Shown here: in pieces, positions 23,909 to 34,971 of the stretch | How positions within the stretch are numbered: the first letter of the stretch is position 1 | Layout: the number at the start of each line of letters is the position of its first letter | DNA from: VBDM01 sp035499735 | GTDB lineage: Bacteria > Pseudomonadota > Gammaproteobacteria > Burkholderiales > SG8-39 | Length of the DNA stretch: 64,000 nt | Direction of reading: 5' to 3' | Assembly: GCA_035499735.1 (NCBI GenBank) | Contig: DATJYC010000037.1 | Location: 8,917 to 72,916 of the forward strand | Program-made: the position numbers and the translations under genes | Notes under the pieces: generated by a model | Databases searched by the model: none | Told to the model about the DNA's origin: nothing | The model's input: the letters and a program-made list of their open reading frames with translations, nothing else

Positions 23909-25111
23909 CTAGACCAGGCCGTAATTCCGGGCCTTGGCGCCCGGGAGCACGCGCTCGATGCGCGCCCCGTCCAGCCCGTACATGCGGGCGAAGAGATGCG
24001 CCAGGACCGAGCGATAGTCGTTGAGCACCGGGAAATCCCGGTCCTGGTACAGGTGCCGCTCGTCGACCGGGACCTGCTCGCCGGCGACGCGCCCGCCGGC
24101 GACGCCGCCCCCCAGCACCCACAGCGTGTTGCCGTGGCCGTGGTCGGTGCCGCGGTTGCCGTTCTCGCGGGCGGTGCGGCCGAACTCGGACAGCACGACG
24201 ACCGCGGTGCCAGGCCACAGCGCGCCCATCTCGGACGCGAACGCGGCGATTCCGGCCGCCAGTCCTTCGAGGTTGTTCGCGAGCGCCCCCTGCGCCGCGC
24301 CCTGGTTTACGTGCGTGTCCCAGCCGCCGACGTCGACGAAGCCGATCGAGTACGACGATTTGCTCGCCATCAGCCTGCCGACCACGCGCGCCTGGCTCTC
24401 GAACGCCCGCGCCGGCCCGGCGCCGCGCGCGGACTCGGCCATCTCGGTCATCAGCTGCTGCGAGACTTCCCTCCGCGTCTCGATGCCGGCCGCGGCGACC
24501 GAGGCGAGCGGCGTGCCCTCGTACATGGCCGCGATGCGCTCGCCCTCGCCTTGCGGCAGCGGCGCGCGCGCGCCTCCCCGCAGCGACACGTTCGGCACCG
24601 GGACCGGGCCCTTGAACGCAAGGGTGAGGTTGTTCGTGAACGCGACGCCACCTGCGCGTGGGTCGCTGCCCAGCGCCTGCACCAGCCGGTTGAGGAAGCC
24701 GCTCGAATAGTCGAGGGGCCCGGCGCCCCCCTGCCCCATCTCCATCAGGTCCTGCGCCTGGAAATGGCTGCGCGAGGTGTCGCCGCTTCCGCTGAAGGGA
24801 ACGAAAGCGGCCTGCTTTTTCGCGTAGAGCGGAAGCAGGGTGTCCCTGACCGCGGGATTCAGCGCCCAGTCGGCGTCCAGCCGGATCGCCGCGCCGTCGC
24901 CTGCGCCGGGGCGCGGAACGGCGATGCCCGGACGGGCGCGGTAGTAGAAGTCGCTCGAATACGGCACGAGCAGGCTCGCGCCGTCGTAGGCGCCGCGCAG
25001 CATGACCACGAGCAGCTTGGTCGAGCCCGCGGCGGGCGCAGCCCACACGCGGGCCCCGGCGAGCGCGAGCGCCGCTCCGGCCCCCGCGCGTACGAATCGT
25101 CTTCGGTCCAT
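23909..25111 (-). CDS. DUF1501 domain-containing protein, probable Tat substrate
   Basis: This 400-residue protein starts MDRRRFVRAGAGAALALAGARVWA, a twin-arginine-like signal, so it is probably exported folded. Family features include LLVVMLRGAYDGASLLVPY at the start of the mature part, SRSHFQAQDLMEMG, a metal-site-like VDVGGWDTHVNQG, and VVVLSEFGRTARENGNRGTDHG with HGNTLWVLGGGV, which recall the alkaline-phosphatase/sulfatase superfamily fold. DUF1501 proteins are functionally uncharacterised and usually travel with a DUF1800 partner, here immediately upstream with an 8-base gap. Confidence 0.87.
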   Translation of the reverse strand: MDRRRFVRAGAGAALALAGARVWAAPAAGSTKLLVVMLRGAYDGASLLVPYSSDFYYRARPGIAVPRPGAGDGAAIRLDADWALNPAVRDTLLPLYAKKQAAFVPFSGSGDTSRSHFQAQDLMEMGQGGAGPLDYSSGFLNRLVQALGSDPRAGGVAFTNNLTLAFKGPVPVPNVSLRGGARAPLPQGEGERIAAMYEGTPLASVAAAGIETRREVSQQLMTEMAESARGAGPARAFESQARVVGRLMASKSSYSIGFVDVGGWDTHVNQGAAQGALANNLEGLAAGIAAFASEMGALWPGTAVVVLSEFGRTARENGNRGTDHGHGNTLWVLGGGVAGGRVAGEQVPVDERHLYQDRDFPVLNDYRSVLAHLFARMYGLDGARIERVLPGAKARNYGLV

Positions 25112-25119
25112 GCAGCCTC

Positions 25120-26604
<1,485 letters not shown>

Positions 26605-26664
26605 GGTGGTGGGGAACGCCGCAGGTGCATGGCGGGTTGACCGCGGAAACAATTGGTTTCGCTT

Positions 26665-26751
26665 TGGTGCCGGGAGAGGGAATCGAACCCACATGGTGTT
26701 GCCACCGGCGGATTTTGAGTCCGCTGCGTCTACCAGTTCCGCCATCCCGGC
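26665..26751 (-). tRNA. tRNA-Leu (anticodon CAA), CCA encoded
   Basis: The minus strand folds as a class II tRNA. The acceptor stem GCCGGGA pairs with TCCCGGC followed by discriminator A and an encoded CCA (26665-26667 on the plus strand). The D arm carries AACTGGTAGAC, and the anticodon stem GCGGA/TCCGC carries loop CTCAAAA. The anticodon CAA lies at 26717-26715, with a long variable arm around GGTGGCAACACC and a T arm with GGTTCGATTCC. The long variable arm and the anticodon identify it as leucine, reading UUG. Confidence 0.95.
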
Positions 26752-26776
26752 TGGATGCTGCGCGCTTTTCGCGTGC

Positions 26777-26782
26777 ATTATA
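26777..26782 (-). promoter_or_regulatory. -10 element of the tRNA-Leu promoter
   Basis: A perfect TATAAT is present on the minus strand (26782 to 26777), followed by the GC-rich discriminator GCACGCG that is usual at stable-RNA promoters. The start would fall about 20 bases before the mature tRNA. The -35 is weak (GTCGAT at 26805-26800 at 17-base spacing) and lies inside the 5' end of queA. Confidence 0.55.
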
Positions 26783-26787
26783 GCCGC

Positions 26788-27813
26788 GTGGGCCTGTCCA
26801 TCGACGACTTCGACTACGGGCTGCCGCCCGAGCTGATCGCGCAGCATCCCGCCGCGACGCGCTCGGGCAGCCGGTTGCTGCGCCTGGGCGGCGAATTGCT
26901 GTCCGACCACCGTTTCTCGGAGCTGCCCCGGCTCCTCTCCCCGGGCGACCTGCTGGTGTTCAACGACACCCGCGTGATCAGGGCGCGCCTCTTCGGGCGG
27001 AAGGAAACCGGCGGCCGCATCGAGGTGCTGATCGAGCGCCTGCTCCCGGAAGGCGAGGCGCTCGCGCAGGTGCACGCGGGACGCGCGGCGAAGGCGGGCA
27101 GCACGCTCGAGCTCGACGGAGGCCTGCGCCTGCGCGTGCTCGGCCGCGAGGGCGAGTTCTACCGGCTGCGCTTCCCGGAAGGCGCGGACGCTCTCGATGC
27201 GCTCGAGCGCCACGGGCACGTGCCGCTGCCGCCGTATATCACCCACGCGCCGGAGTCCGAGGACGCGGCACGCTACCAGACCGTGTACGCGCGCGCGCCC
27301 GGCGCGGTCGCCGCGCCCACCGCGGGACTGCACTTCGACGAGGCCGTCCTCGCCGCGCTGAGAGAGCGCGGGGTCGATTTCGCGTACGTGACCCTGCACG
27401 TCGGCGCGGGAACCTTCCAGCCGGTGCGGGTGAAGAATCTCTCGGATCACCGCATGCACCGCGAGCGCTACGAGATCCCGAAGGCGACCGCCGACGCGGT
27501 CGAGGCGGCGCGAGCGCGGGGCGCAAGGATCGTCGCAGTGGGGACAACGACGCTGCGCTGCCTCGAGGCGTCGGGCGCGCGAGCGGGGGGCGGCGAGACC
27601 GACCTCTTCATCACGCCGGGCTTCGAGTTCCGAGTCGTCGACCAACTCGTGACCAACTTCCACCTGCCGAGATCGACGCTGCTCGTGCTGGTCTCCGCGT
27701 TCGCGGGCGTCGAGCCGATCCGCGCGGCGTATCGCCATGCGGTCGCGAATCGCTACCGCTTCTATTCCTACGGCGACGCGATGCTGCTCGAACGCAGCAG
27801 TGCGCGGCCGTAG
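26788..27813 (+). CDS. queA: S-adenosylmethionine:tRNA ribosyltransferase-isomerase
   Basis: This 341-residue enzyme transfers and isomerises the ribosyl moiety of SAM onto preQ1-tRNA to make epoxyqueuosine. Motifs: FDYGLPPELIAQHPA, LVFNDTRVIRARLFG, GRIEVLIERLL, HGHVPLPPYI, YQTVYARAPGAVAAPTAGLHFD, TLHVGAGTFQPV, TTTLRCLEA and LVTNFHLPRSTLL. The GTG at 26788 gives the usual MGLSIDDFDYGLP-type N-terminus. An in-frame start at 26755 would place codons over the tRNA promoter and adds unfamiliar residues. It lies upstream of tgt, as expected for queuosine genes. Confidence 0.96.
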   Translation: MGLSIDDFDYGLPPELIAQHPAATRSGSRLLRLGGELLSDHRFSELPRLLSPGDLLVFNDTRVIRARLFGRKETGGRIEVLIERLLPEGEALAQVHAGRAAKAGSTLELDGGLRLRVLGREGEFYRLRFPEGADALDALERHGHVPLPPYITHAPESEDAARYQTVYARAPGAVAAPTAGLHFDEAVLAALRERGVDFAYVTLHVGAGTFQPVRVKNLSDHRMHRERYEIPKATADAVEAARARGARIVAVGTTTLRCLEASGARAGGGETDLFITPGFEFRVVDQLVTNFHLPRSTLLVLVSAFAGVEPIRAAYRHAVANRYRFYSYGDAMLLERSSARP

Positions 27814-27863
27814 GATAATACCGGCAGTTCGCTCCAGAGCACATTTCACATTCCGCGACAGCA

Positions 27864-28300
27864 ATGCCCCGGCCCCAGCCCGAGACGCGCAGCGCCTATG
27901 CGCATTTCCTGCGCATCACCACGCGCTGGATGGACAACGACGCCTACGGGCACATCAACAACGTCGTCTATTACTCGTACTTCGACACGGTGGTGAACGG
28001 CTATCTCATCGCCGAGGGCGCGCTCGACATCGAAACCAGCGACGTAATCGGGCTGGTGGTCGAGACGCAATGCACGTACTTCGCGCCGGCGACGTTTCCC
28101 GACGCGGTGCACGCCGGATTGCGCGTCGCGCATTTCGGCCGCAGCAGCGTGCGCTACGAGATCGGGCTGTTCCGGAACGACGACGACGCCGCGTTGGCGC
28201 AGGGACATTTCGTGCACGTCTACGTAGATCGCACGCGCCGCAAGCCGGTGCCGCTGCCGCCGGCGATGCGCGCGGCGCTGGAGCGGATTCAGCGTCGGCC

Positions 28301-28304
<4 letters not shown>
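27864..28304 (+). CDS. Acyl-CoA thioesterase, 4HBT hotdog family
   Basis: This 146-residue hotdog-fold thioesterase has TRWMDNDAYGHINNVVYYSYFD, the 4HBT signature with catalytic Asp and the HINN loop, followed by the ETQCTYFAPATFPDAVHAGLRV and SSVRYEIGLFR strands. It resembles FcbC/YbgC-like enzymes that hydrolyse short acyl-CoA thioesters; the substrate is unknown. It is inserted between queA and tgt, and its TGA overlaps the tgt ATG (ATGA), so it is translated with the queuosine enzymes although no functional link is evident. Confidence 0.87.
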
Positions 28305-29416
<1,112 letters not shown>

Positions 29417-29474
29417 ACCGCCGGGTCCCGATGGTATACTCCCCGCCTCGCTGCATACCGCATTGGAGATCCAC

Positions 29475-29798
29475 GTGCTGATTTCCCCCGCATTCGCGCA
29501 GGGCGCCCCGGGCGGGGCCGGACCCGGCTACGAGCAGTTCTTCATCATCATCGGGATGTTCGCCCTGCTGTACTTCCTGATGATCCGCCCGCAGATGAAG
29601 CGCGCGAAGGAGCACAAGCAGATGACCGAGGCCTTGCAGAAGGGCGACGAGGTCATCACCTCGGGCGGCGTGCTCGGCAAGGTCACCAAGATCGGCGAGG
29701 CCTACGTGTCGATCGAGATCGCGGCCGACACCGAGGTGCAGGTGCAGAGAAGCGCGATCCAGACGCTGCTGCCCAAGGGCACGATCAAGTCGATCTAG
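29475..29798 (+). CDS. yajC: Preprotein translocase subunit YajC
   Basis: This 107-residue single-pass protein has a TM helix near residues 22-42 (FFIIIGMFALLYFLMI) directly followed by RPQMKRAKEHKQM, the YajC hallmark, and then the small cytoplasmic domain LQKGDEVITSGGVLGKV. It is an accessory subunit of SecDF. I use the GTG at 29475, which has GGAG six bases upstream, in place of the in-frame TTG at 29463 that overlaps that site. It is followed directly by secD without an intergenic base. Confidence 0.93.
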   Translation: MLISPAFAQGAPGGAGPGYEQFFIIIGMFALLYFLMIRPQMKRAKEHKQMTEALQKGDEVITSGGVLGKVTKIGEAYVSIEIAADTEVQVQRSAIQTLLPKGTIKSI

Positions 29799-31655
29799 AT
29801 GAATCGGTACCCTGTCTGGGTCTACGCCACCATCGCGGTGGCGCTGCTGCTCGGGGCCCTGTATACGTTGCCGAACTTCTTCGGCGAGGCGCCGGCCGTG
29901 CAGGTTTCGCCCGCGCGCGCCGTCCTCAAGGCAGACAACGCGCTGCTCGGCCGGGTCGAGGACGCGCTGAAGAAGGCGGGGATCCAGCCGACCGGCCTTT
30001 TTCTCGACCTGACCGGCGTGAAGGTGCGCCTCGCCGACACCGACACCCAGCTCAAGGCGAGGGACGTCGTCGACCAGGCGCTCAACCCGGACGCCGCCAA
30101 CCCGTCCTATACCGTCGCGCTCAACCTCCTGCCGAACTCGCCGCGCTGGCTCGGGGCCATCGCGCAGCCGATGTACCTCGGGCTGGACCTGCGCGGCGGC
30201 GTGCACTTCCTGCTGCAGGTCGACATGAAAGCGGCGATCGCCAAGCGCGCCGAGAGCCTCGCCGGGGACATCCGCTCCCAGCTGCGCGACAAGAACGTGC
30301 GCCATTCGGGCATCACGCGCGAGGGCAACGACATCGTGGTGCGCTTCCGCGACGGCGACACGCGCGACAAGGCGCGGGCCATCATCGCCGACCAGATTCC
30401 AGACCTGCAGCTCACGGACTCGACCTCGGGGAGCGACCTGCTGCTCGTCGCGTCGATCAAGCCCGAGGCGCAGAAGCGCACCCAGGAATTCGCCCTCAAG
30501 CAGAACATCCAGACCCTGCACAACCGCATCAACGAGCTCGGGGTCGCGGAGCCGGTTATCCAGCAGCAGGGCTCGGACCGCGTCGTCGTTCAGCTTCCCG
30601 GCGTGCAGGACACCGCCAAGGCGAAGGAGATCCTCGGGCGCACGGCGACCCTCGAGGTGCGCATGGTCGACACGGAGAACATGAATCCGGCGGCGCTCGC
30701 CGCGGCGCGCGCGGGGCAGGTGCCCTTCGGCGACGAGTTCTACGTCGAGCGCGACGGGGCGCCGATCCTAGTGCGCAAGCAGGTCGTGCTCACGGGCGAC
30801 CGGCTCACCGACGCGCAGCCCGGATTCGACAGCCAGACGCACGAGCCGGCGGTCCACCTCACCCTGGACGCAACCGGAGCGCGCATCTTCAAGGAGGTCA
30901 CGCGCGAGAACGTCGGCAAGCGCATGGCGATCCTGCTCATCGAGAAGGGCAAGGGCGAGGTCGTCACCGCGCCGGTGATCCGCACCGAGATCGGCGGCGG
31001 GCGCGTGCAGATCAGCGGACGCATGACGACGGTGGAGGCGAACGATGTGGCGCTGCTCCTCCGGGCCGGCGCTCTCGCGGCCCCCATGGAGATCGTCGAG
31101 GAGCGCACCGTCGGCCCGTCGCTCGGCGCCGAGAACATCAGGAAGGGCTTCGACTCCACCGTATACGGCTTCGCGGCTCTGTCGCTCTTCATCATCGTGT
31201 ACTACGCGCTGTTCGGCGTGTTCTCGACCCTCGCCCTGTGCGCGAACCTGCTGTTCCTGGTCGCGGTGCTGTCGGCCCTCCAGGCGACGCTCACGCTTCC
31301 CGGCATCGCGGCGATCGCGCTCACCCTGGGCATGGCGATCGACGCCAACGTGCTCATCAACGAGCGCGTGCGCGAGGAGCTGCGCGGCGGCGCGACGCCC
31401 CAGGCGGCGATCCACGCGGGCTACGAGCGCGCCTTCGGCACCATCCTGGACTCGAACGTCACAACCCTGATCGCAGGCCTCGCGCTCCTCATCTTCGGCT
31501 CGGGGCCGGTGCGCGGGTTCGCGGTGGTTCACTGCCTGGGCATTCTCACCTCGATCTTCTCCTCGGTCGTGGTGAGCCGCAGCATGGTCAACCTCGTCTA
31601 CGGCACGCGCAAGAAGCTCGAGCGCGTGTCGATCGGCAATACCGCCTGGAAGTGA
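29799..31655 (+). CDS. secD: Protein translocase subunit SecD
   Basis: This 618-residue inner-membrane protein uses the proton motive force to pull exported proteins through SecYEG. It has an N-terminal TM (VYATIAVALLLGALYTLP), a large periplasmic domain with YLGLDLRGGVHFLLQVD and IQTLHNRINELGVAEP, and a C-terminal bundle of TMs from about residue 450. Conserved in that bundle are AENIRKGF, ALTLGMAIDANVLINERVREEL with the functional Asp, and GYERAFGTILDSNVTTLI. The ATG abuts the yajC stop; secF follows 17 bases on. Confidence 0.97.
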   Translation: MNRYPVWVYATIAVALLLGALYTLPNFFGEAPAVQVSPARAVLKADNALLGRVEDALKKAGIQPTGLFLDLTGVKVRLADTDTQLKARDVVDQALNPDAANPSYTVALNLLPNSPRWLGAIAQPMYLGLDLRGGVHFLLQVDMKAAIAKRAESLAGDIRSQLRDKNVRHSGITREGNDIVVRFRDGDTRDKARAIIADQIPDLQLTDSTSGSDLLLVASIKPEAQKRTQEFALKQNIQTLHNRINELGVAEPVIQQQGSDRVVVQLPGVQDTAKAKEILGRTATLEVRMVDTENMNPAALAAARAGQVPFGDEFYVERDGAPILVRKQVVLTGDRLTDAQPGFDSQTHEPAVHLTLDATGARIFKEVTRENVGKRMAILLIEKGKGEVVTAPVIRTEIGGGRVQISGRMTTVEANDVALLLRAGALAAPMEIVEERTVGPSLGAENIRKGFDSTVYGFAALSLFIIVYYALFGVFSTLALCANLLFLVAVLSALQATLTLPGIAAIALTLGMAIDANVLINERVREELRGGATPQAAIHAGYERAFGTILDSNVTTLIAGLALLIFGSGPVRGFAVVHCLGILTSIFSSVVVSRSMVNLVYGTRKKLERVSIGNTAWK

Positions 31656-31672
31656 CGGAAAAGGCGTAGCGC

Positions 31673-32605
31673 ATGGAATTCTTCAAGATCCGCCGCGACA
31701 TCCCGTTCATGCGCCATGCGCTGGCGTTCAACATCGTGTCGCTGATCACCTTCCTGCTGGCGGTGTTCTTTCTCGCGACCAAGGGGCTGAATTTCTCGAT
31801 CGAGTTCACCGGCGGCACGGTGATGGAGGTGAGCTACCCCCAGGCCGCCGACGTCGACCAGATACGCAAGGCGCTCGACTCGCGCGGCTACAACGACTAC
31901 TCGGTGCAGAACTTCGGCTCGTCGCGCGACGTCCTCATCCGGATGCCGCTCAAGCCCGGCCAGAACAGCTCCGAGCTCTCGAAAGCCGTCATGGGAGGCC
32001 TGTCGGCGCAGGACAGCGGGGCGACGCTGCGGCGGGTCGAGTTCGTGGGGCCCCAGGTGGGGCGGGAGCTCGCCGAGAACGGCGCGCTCGCGCTGCTGAT
32101 CACCTCGATCGGCATCGTGCTCTACCTCGCGCTGCGTTTCGAGTGGAAGTTCGGCGTGGCGGCCATCATCGCCAACCTCCACGACGTCGTGATCATCCTC
32201 GGCTGCTTCGCGCTGTTCCAGTGGGAGTTCTCGCTGCCGGTGCTGGCGGCGGTGCTCGCCGTGCTCGGCTACTCGGTGAACGAGTCGGTGGTCATCGCCG
32301 ACCGGATCCGCGAGAACTTCAGGAAGATGCGCAAGGCGAGCGTCACCGAGATCATCGACAACGCCATCACCCGCACGATCTCGCGCACCATCATCACCCA
32401 CGGCTGCACCCAGACCATGGTGACCTCGATGCTGGTGTTCGGCGGGCCGGCGCTCCACTACTTCGCGCTCGCCCTCACCATCGGCATCTGCTTCGGCATC
32501 TACTCGTCGGTGCTGGTCATGGCGCCGCTGGTGCGCTGGCTGGGCGTGCGCCGTGAGGACCTGGTGAAGCCGGTCAAGGAGAAGAAAGAGGAGGCCGTCG
32601 TCTAG
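31673..32605 (+). CDS. secF: Protein translocase subunit SecF
   Basis: This 310-residue partner of SecD has six TM segments. The first is preceded by FFKIRRDIPFMRH and followed by the periplasmic P1 domain starting GLNFSIEFTGGTVMEV. RRVEFVGPQVGREL, LGYSVNESVVIADRIRENFRKMR and ITRTISRTIITHGCTQTMVT mark the conserved TM4-TM5 region, including the Asp of the proton pathway. The length is standard. It closes the tgt-yajC-secDF operon; 104 bases without an obvious terminator separate it from the cytochrome gene. Confidence 0.97.
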   Translation: MEFFKIRRDIPFMRHALAFNIVSLITFLLAVFFLATKGLNFSIEFTGGTVMEVSYPQAADVDQIRKALDSRGYNDYSVQNFGSSRDVLIRMPLKPGQNSSELSKAVMGGLSAQDSGATLRRVEFVGPQVGRELAENGALALLITSIGIVLYLALRFEWKFGVAAIIANLHDVVIILGCFALFQWEFSLPVLAAVLAVLGYSVNESVVIADRIRENFRKMRKASVTEIIDNAITRTISRTIITHGCTQTMVTSMLVFGGPALHYFALALTIGICFGIYSSVLVMAPLVRWLGVRREDLVKPVKEKKEEAVV

Positions 32606-32709
32606 TCCGGCTGGAATAAACGCAGCAACACAACTGTTATCTCAACCGTGCGGCCGTTGCCGCGAAAATCGTTCTGCACACCCCTGAACAACCTAACGAG
32701 GAGAACCGA

Positions 32710-33174
32710 ATGAACAAGAAGCTTCTATTGACCGGCCTGGCCGTCGCTCTCGGCGCCGGCGTCACCCACACGGCGCTCGCCCAGGTCAAGCCGGAGATCC
32801 TGGTCAAGCAGCGCCAGGCGGCGATGACCCTGCAGGCCAAGTACTTCGGACCCCTGGCCGGCATGGCCCAGGGCAAGGTCCCGTACAACGCCGACACGGT
32901 GGCGATGAACGCCGCGCTGCTCGACGCCCTGTCCCGCATGCCCTGGGACGGCTTCGCGCCCGCGAGCAAGGAGGCGACCGTGAAGAACGCGGCGCTGCCC
33001 GCGGTCTGGAGCGAGCCCGCGAAGTTCAAGCAGGCCCAGGACACCTTCCAGAACGCCGTGCAGAACCTGGTCAAGGTGAGCCGCGGCGGCGACGAGGGCG
33101 CGCAGAAGGCGGCGATCGGCGGCATCGGCAAGGCCTGCGGCGGCTGCCACGAGAACTTCCGCGAGAAGCAGTAA
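32710..33174 (+). CDS. Periplasmic class II cytochrome c (cytochrome c'-like)
   Basis: This 154-residue protein has a Sec signal (cleavage near residue 25, HTALA) and a four-helix-bundle-like mature part. The single heme-binding motif CGGCH lies at the extreme C-terminus (GKACGGCHENFREKQ), the diagnostic position for class II cytochromes c. VKQRQAAM near the start provides the Met/aromatic heme-face segment seen in this family. Members act as electron carriers or NO-binding proteins. GAGGAG precedes the ATG. A strong terminator follows. Confidence 0.9.
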   Translation: MNKKLLLTGLAVALGAGVTHTALAQVKPEILVKQRQAAMTLQAKYFGPLAGMAQGKVPYNADTVAMNAALLDALSRMPWDGFAPASKEATVKNAALPAVWSEPAKFKQAQDTFQNAVQNLVKVSRGGDEGAQKAAIGGIGKACGGCHENFREKQ

Positions 33175-33191
33175 GGCCGCATCACCCGAGG

Positions 33192-33221
33192 AAAGCCCCG
33201 CCGAGGCGGGGCTTTCTTTTT
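33192..33221 (+). terminator. Rho-independent terminator after the class II cytochrome c gene
   Basis: AAAGCCCCGC-CGAG-GCGGGGCTTT followed by CTTTTT forms a GC-rich hairpin with a T-run 17 bases after the stop at 33174 and 20 bases before the next gene. Confidence 0.88.
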
Positions 33222-33241
33222 GTCGGCATAATGCTGCGCGC

Positions 33242-34087
33242 ATGATCCGCGCACCGCTCATCCTCGCCCTGCTCTTCGCCGGAAGCGCCTTTGCGCAGGA
33301 CGCGAAGCGCGGCGAGTACCTCGCCAAGGCCGCCGGCTGCGTCGGCTGCCATACCGAGGAGAAGGAAGGCGCGGTGCCCTACGCGGGCGGCCGGGCGCTG
33401 AAGACTCCCTTCGGCACGTTCTACGGGCCGAACATCACCCCGGACAAGACGGCGGGAATCGGCAGCTGGACCGAGGCGGATTTCCTGCGCGCGCTGCGCC
33501 TGGGCGATCGTCCCGACGGGTCGAACTTCTTCCCCGCGTTTCCCTACCCGTCGTTTACGAAGATCACCGACAGCGACGCCCGCGACCTGTGGGCGTACCT
33601 GAAGACGCTCCCGCCGAGCGCGACGCCGAGCAAGGAGCACGACCTGTGGTTCTTCTTCGGATGGAGGTGGCTCGTATCGATCTGGAAGTGGCTCTACTTC
33701 ACCCCGGGCGCCTTCACCGACATCCCGGGCGTGTCGGCCGTCGTCAACCGGGGCGCCTACCTCGTGCAGGCGCTCGGCCATTGCGGCGAGTGCCACACCC
33801 CGCGCAACTTCCTCGGCGGCCCGAGGTCCGACCGCACTCTCGCCGGCGGCAGGGGCCCCGACGGCAAATCCGTCGCGAACCTCACGCCGACGAACCTCAA
33901 GAAGCAGAGCGACAAGGAGATCAAGGATTTCCTCGTCACCGGCCTCACCGCCGAAGGCGACGTCCCCGCCGCGTCGATGGGCGAGGTCATCAAGAACACG
34001 ACCAGCCAGCTCACCCCCGCCGATCTCGACGCCCTCATCGCCTACCTGAGAGCGCTCCCGCCGCTGCCGAGCGAGAAGAAGGGCTAG
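33242..34087 (+). CDS. Diheme c-type cytochrome, periplasmic
   Basis: This 281-residue protein has a Sec signal (cleavage after FAGSAFA) and two heme motifs, CVGCH near residue 34 and CGECH near residue 182, one in each half. The first domain has YAGGRALKTPFGTFYGPNITPDKTAGIG and FPAFPYPSFTKITDSD. These sequences are characteristic of the cytochrome subunits of alcohol/gluconate-type dehydrogenases and related diheme proteins. No dehydrogenase partner is adjacent. A hydrophobic WFFFGWRWLVSIWKWLYF stretch between the domains may contact the membrane. It ends in CTAG shared with the convergent transporter gene. Confidence 0.88.
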   Translation: MIRAPLILALLFAGSAFAQDAKRGEYLAKAAGCVGCHTEEKEGAVPYAGGRALKTPFGTFYGPNITPDKTAGIGSWTEADFLRALRLGDRPDGSNFFPAFPYPSFTKITDSDARDLWAYLKTLPPSATPSKEHDLWFFFGWRWLVSIWKWLYFTPGAFTDIPGVSAVVNRGAYLVQALGHCGECHTPRNFLGGPRSDRTLAGGRGPDGKSVANLTPTNLKKQSDKEIKDFLVTGLTAEGDVPAASMGEVIKNTTSQLTPADLDALIAYLRALPPLPSEKKG

Positions 34088-34971
34088 CCCTCCGGCGACG
34101 GCTCCAGCCGTCCCATGCTTTCGCGCCGGATGCTGTAGAACGTTCCCGCGAAGATGATTGCCGCGCCGATCATGATGACGAGCTCGAGCGGCTCGTTGTA
34201 GAACACCGCGCCCACGACCGCGATCAGCGGCAGCCGCAGGAAGTCGATCGGCACGACGACCATCGAGTCGGCGATGCGGAAGGCGCGCGTCATGCAGTAG
34301 TGCGCGGTGAGGCCGACGACGCCGAGCGCGATCACCCACGGCGCGTCGCGCAGGCCCGGCCATACCCACTGCGGCAACGCGGGGACGAGGCCGAGCGGCA
34401 GCTGGATCACCGCCATGTAGAAGAGGATCGCGAACGCCGTGTCGTGCCCGGCGAGGCGCTTGGTCGCGATCATGGTCGAGGCGTAGGCGAAGGCGCCGAG
34501 CAGCATGACGAGCGCCGCCGGCTGGATGACCGCCATGCCGGGACGCAGCATGACGAACACCCCGACGACGCCCAGCACGAGCATCACGGTCCGGCCCTGG
34601 TTCAGGCGCTCGCCGAGGAAGATCATGGCGAGCACCGCGGCCCACACTGGCATGGTGAACTCGATCGCGAACACGGTGGCGAGCGGCAGCAGCGAGATCG
34701 CGTAGACCCAGGCGTACTGGCCGCCGAAGTGGAACACGTTGCGCAGCACGTGCAACCCGAAGTGCCTGGTGCGCAGCGCCTTGAGGCCGTGCCGGGGCAG
34801 GAGAAAAAGGAGGATGAGCAGGGACATGAAGCTGCGGATGAAAAGGATCTCGAAGCTCCCCATGGTGCGCAGCAGCTCGCGCACCGACACCGCCATGATC
34901 GAAAAAGAGACGAGCGCGCCCACCATCCACAAGGCGCCGCGCAGGGCGACGGGAAGGCCGGCGGCGCTCAT
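34084..34971 (-). CDS. EamA/DMT-family transporter
   Basis: This 295-residue inner-membrane protein has ten predicted TM segments arranged as two EamA repeats. The first contains NVFHFGGQYAWVYAISLLPLATVFAIEFTMPVWAA and the second contains TAHYCMTRAFRIADSMVVVPIDFLRLPLIAVVGA. Proteins of this class export amino acids or other small metabolites, but specificity cannot be read from the sequence. Its ATG overlaps the benE stop (ATGA), making it the third gene of purB-benE-eamA. Confidence 0.87.
   Translation of the reverse strand: MSAAGLPVALRGALWMVGALVSFSIMAVSVRELLRTMGSFEILFIRSFMSLLILLFLLPRHGLKALRTRHFGLHVLRNVFHFGGQYAWVYAISLLPLATVFAIEFTMPVWAAVLAMIFLGERLNQGRTVMLVLGVVGVFVMLRPGMAVIQPAALVMLLGAFAYASTMIATKRLAGHDTAFAILFYMAVIQLPLGLVPALPQWVWPGLRDAPWVIALGVVGLTAHYCMTRAFRIADSMVVVPIDFLRLPLIAVVGAVFYNEPLELVIMIGAAIIFAGTFYSIRRESMGRLEPSPEG

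Noticed and set aside
26755..26787. queA start at 26755
   Set aside because: It would add residues not found in QueA and overlaps the tRNA-Leu promoter; the GTG at 26788 fits the family.
26605..26790. tRNA-Leu as an integration site for a genomic island
   Set aside because: There is no integrase, no direct repeat of the tRNA 3' end that I can see, and the adjacent DUF1800/DUF1501 genes show no compositional break.
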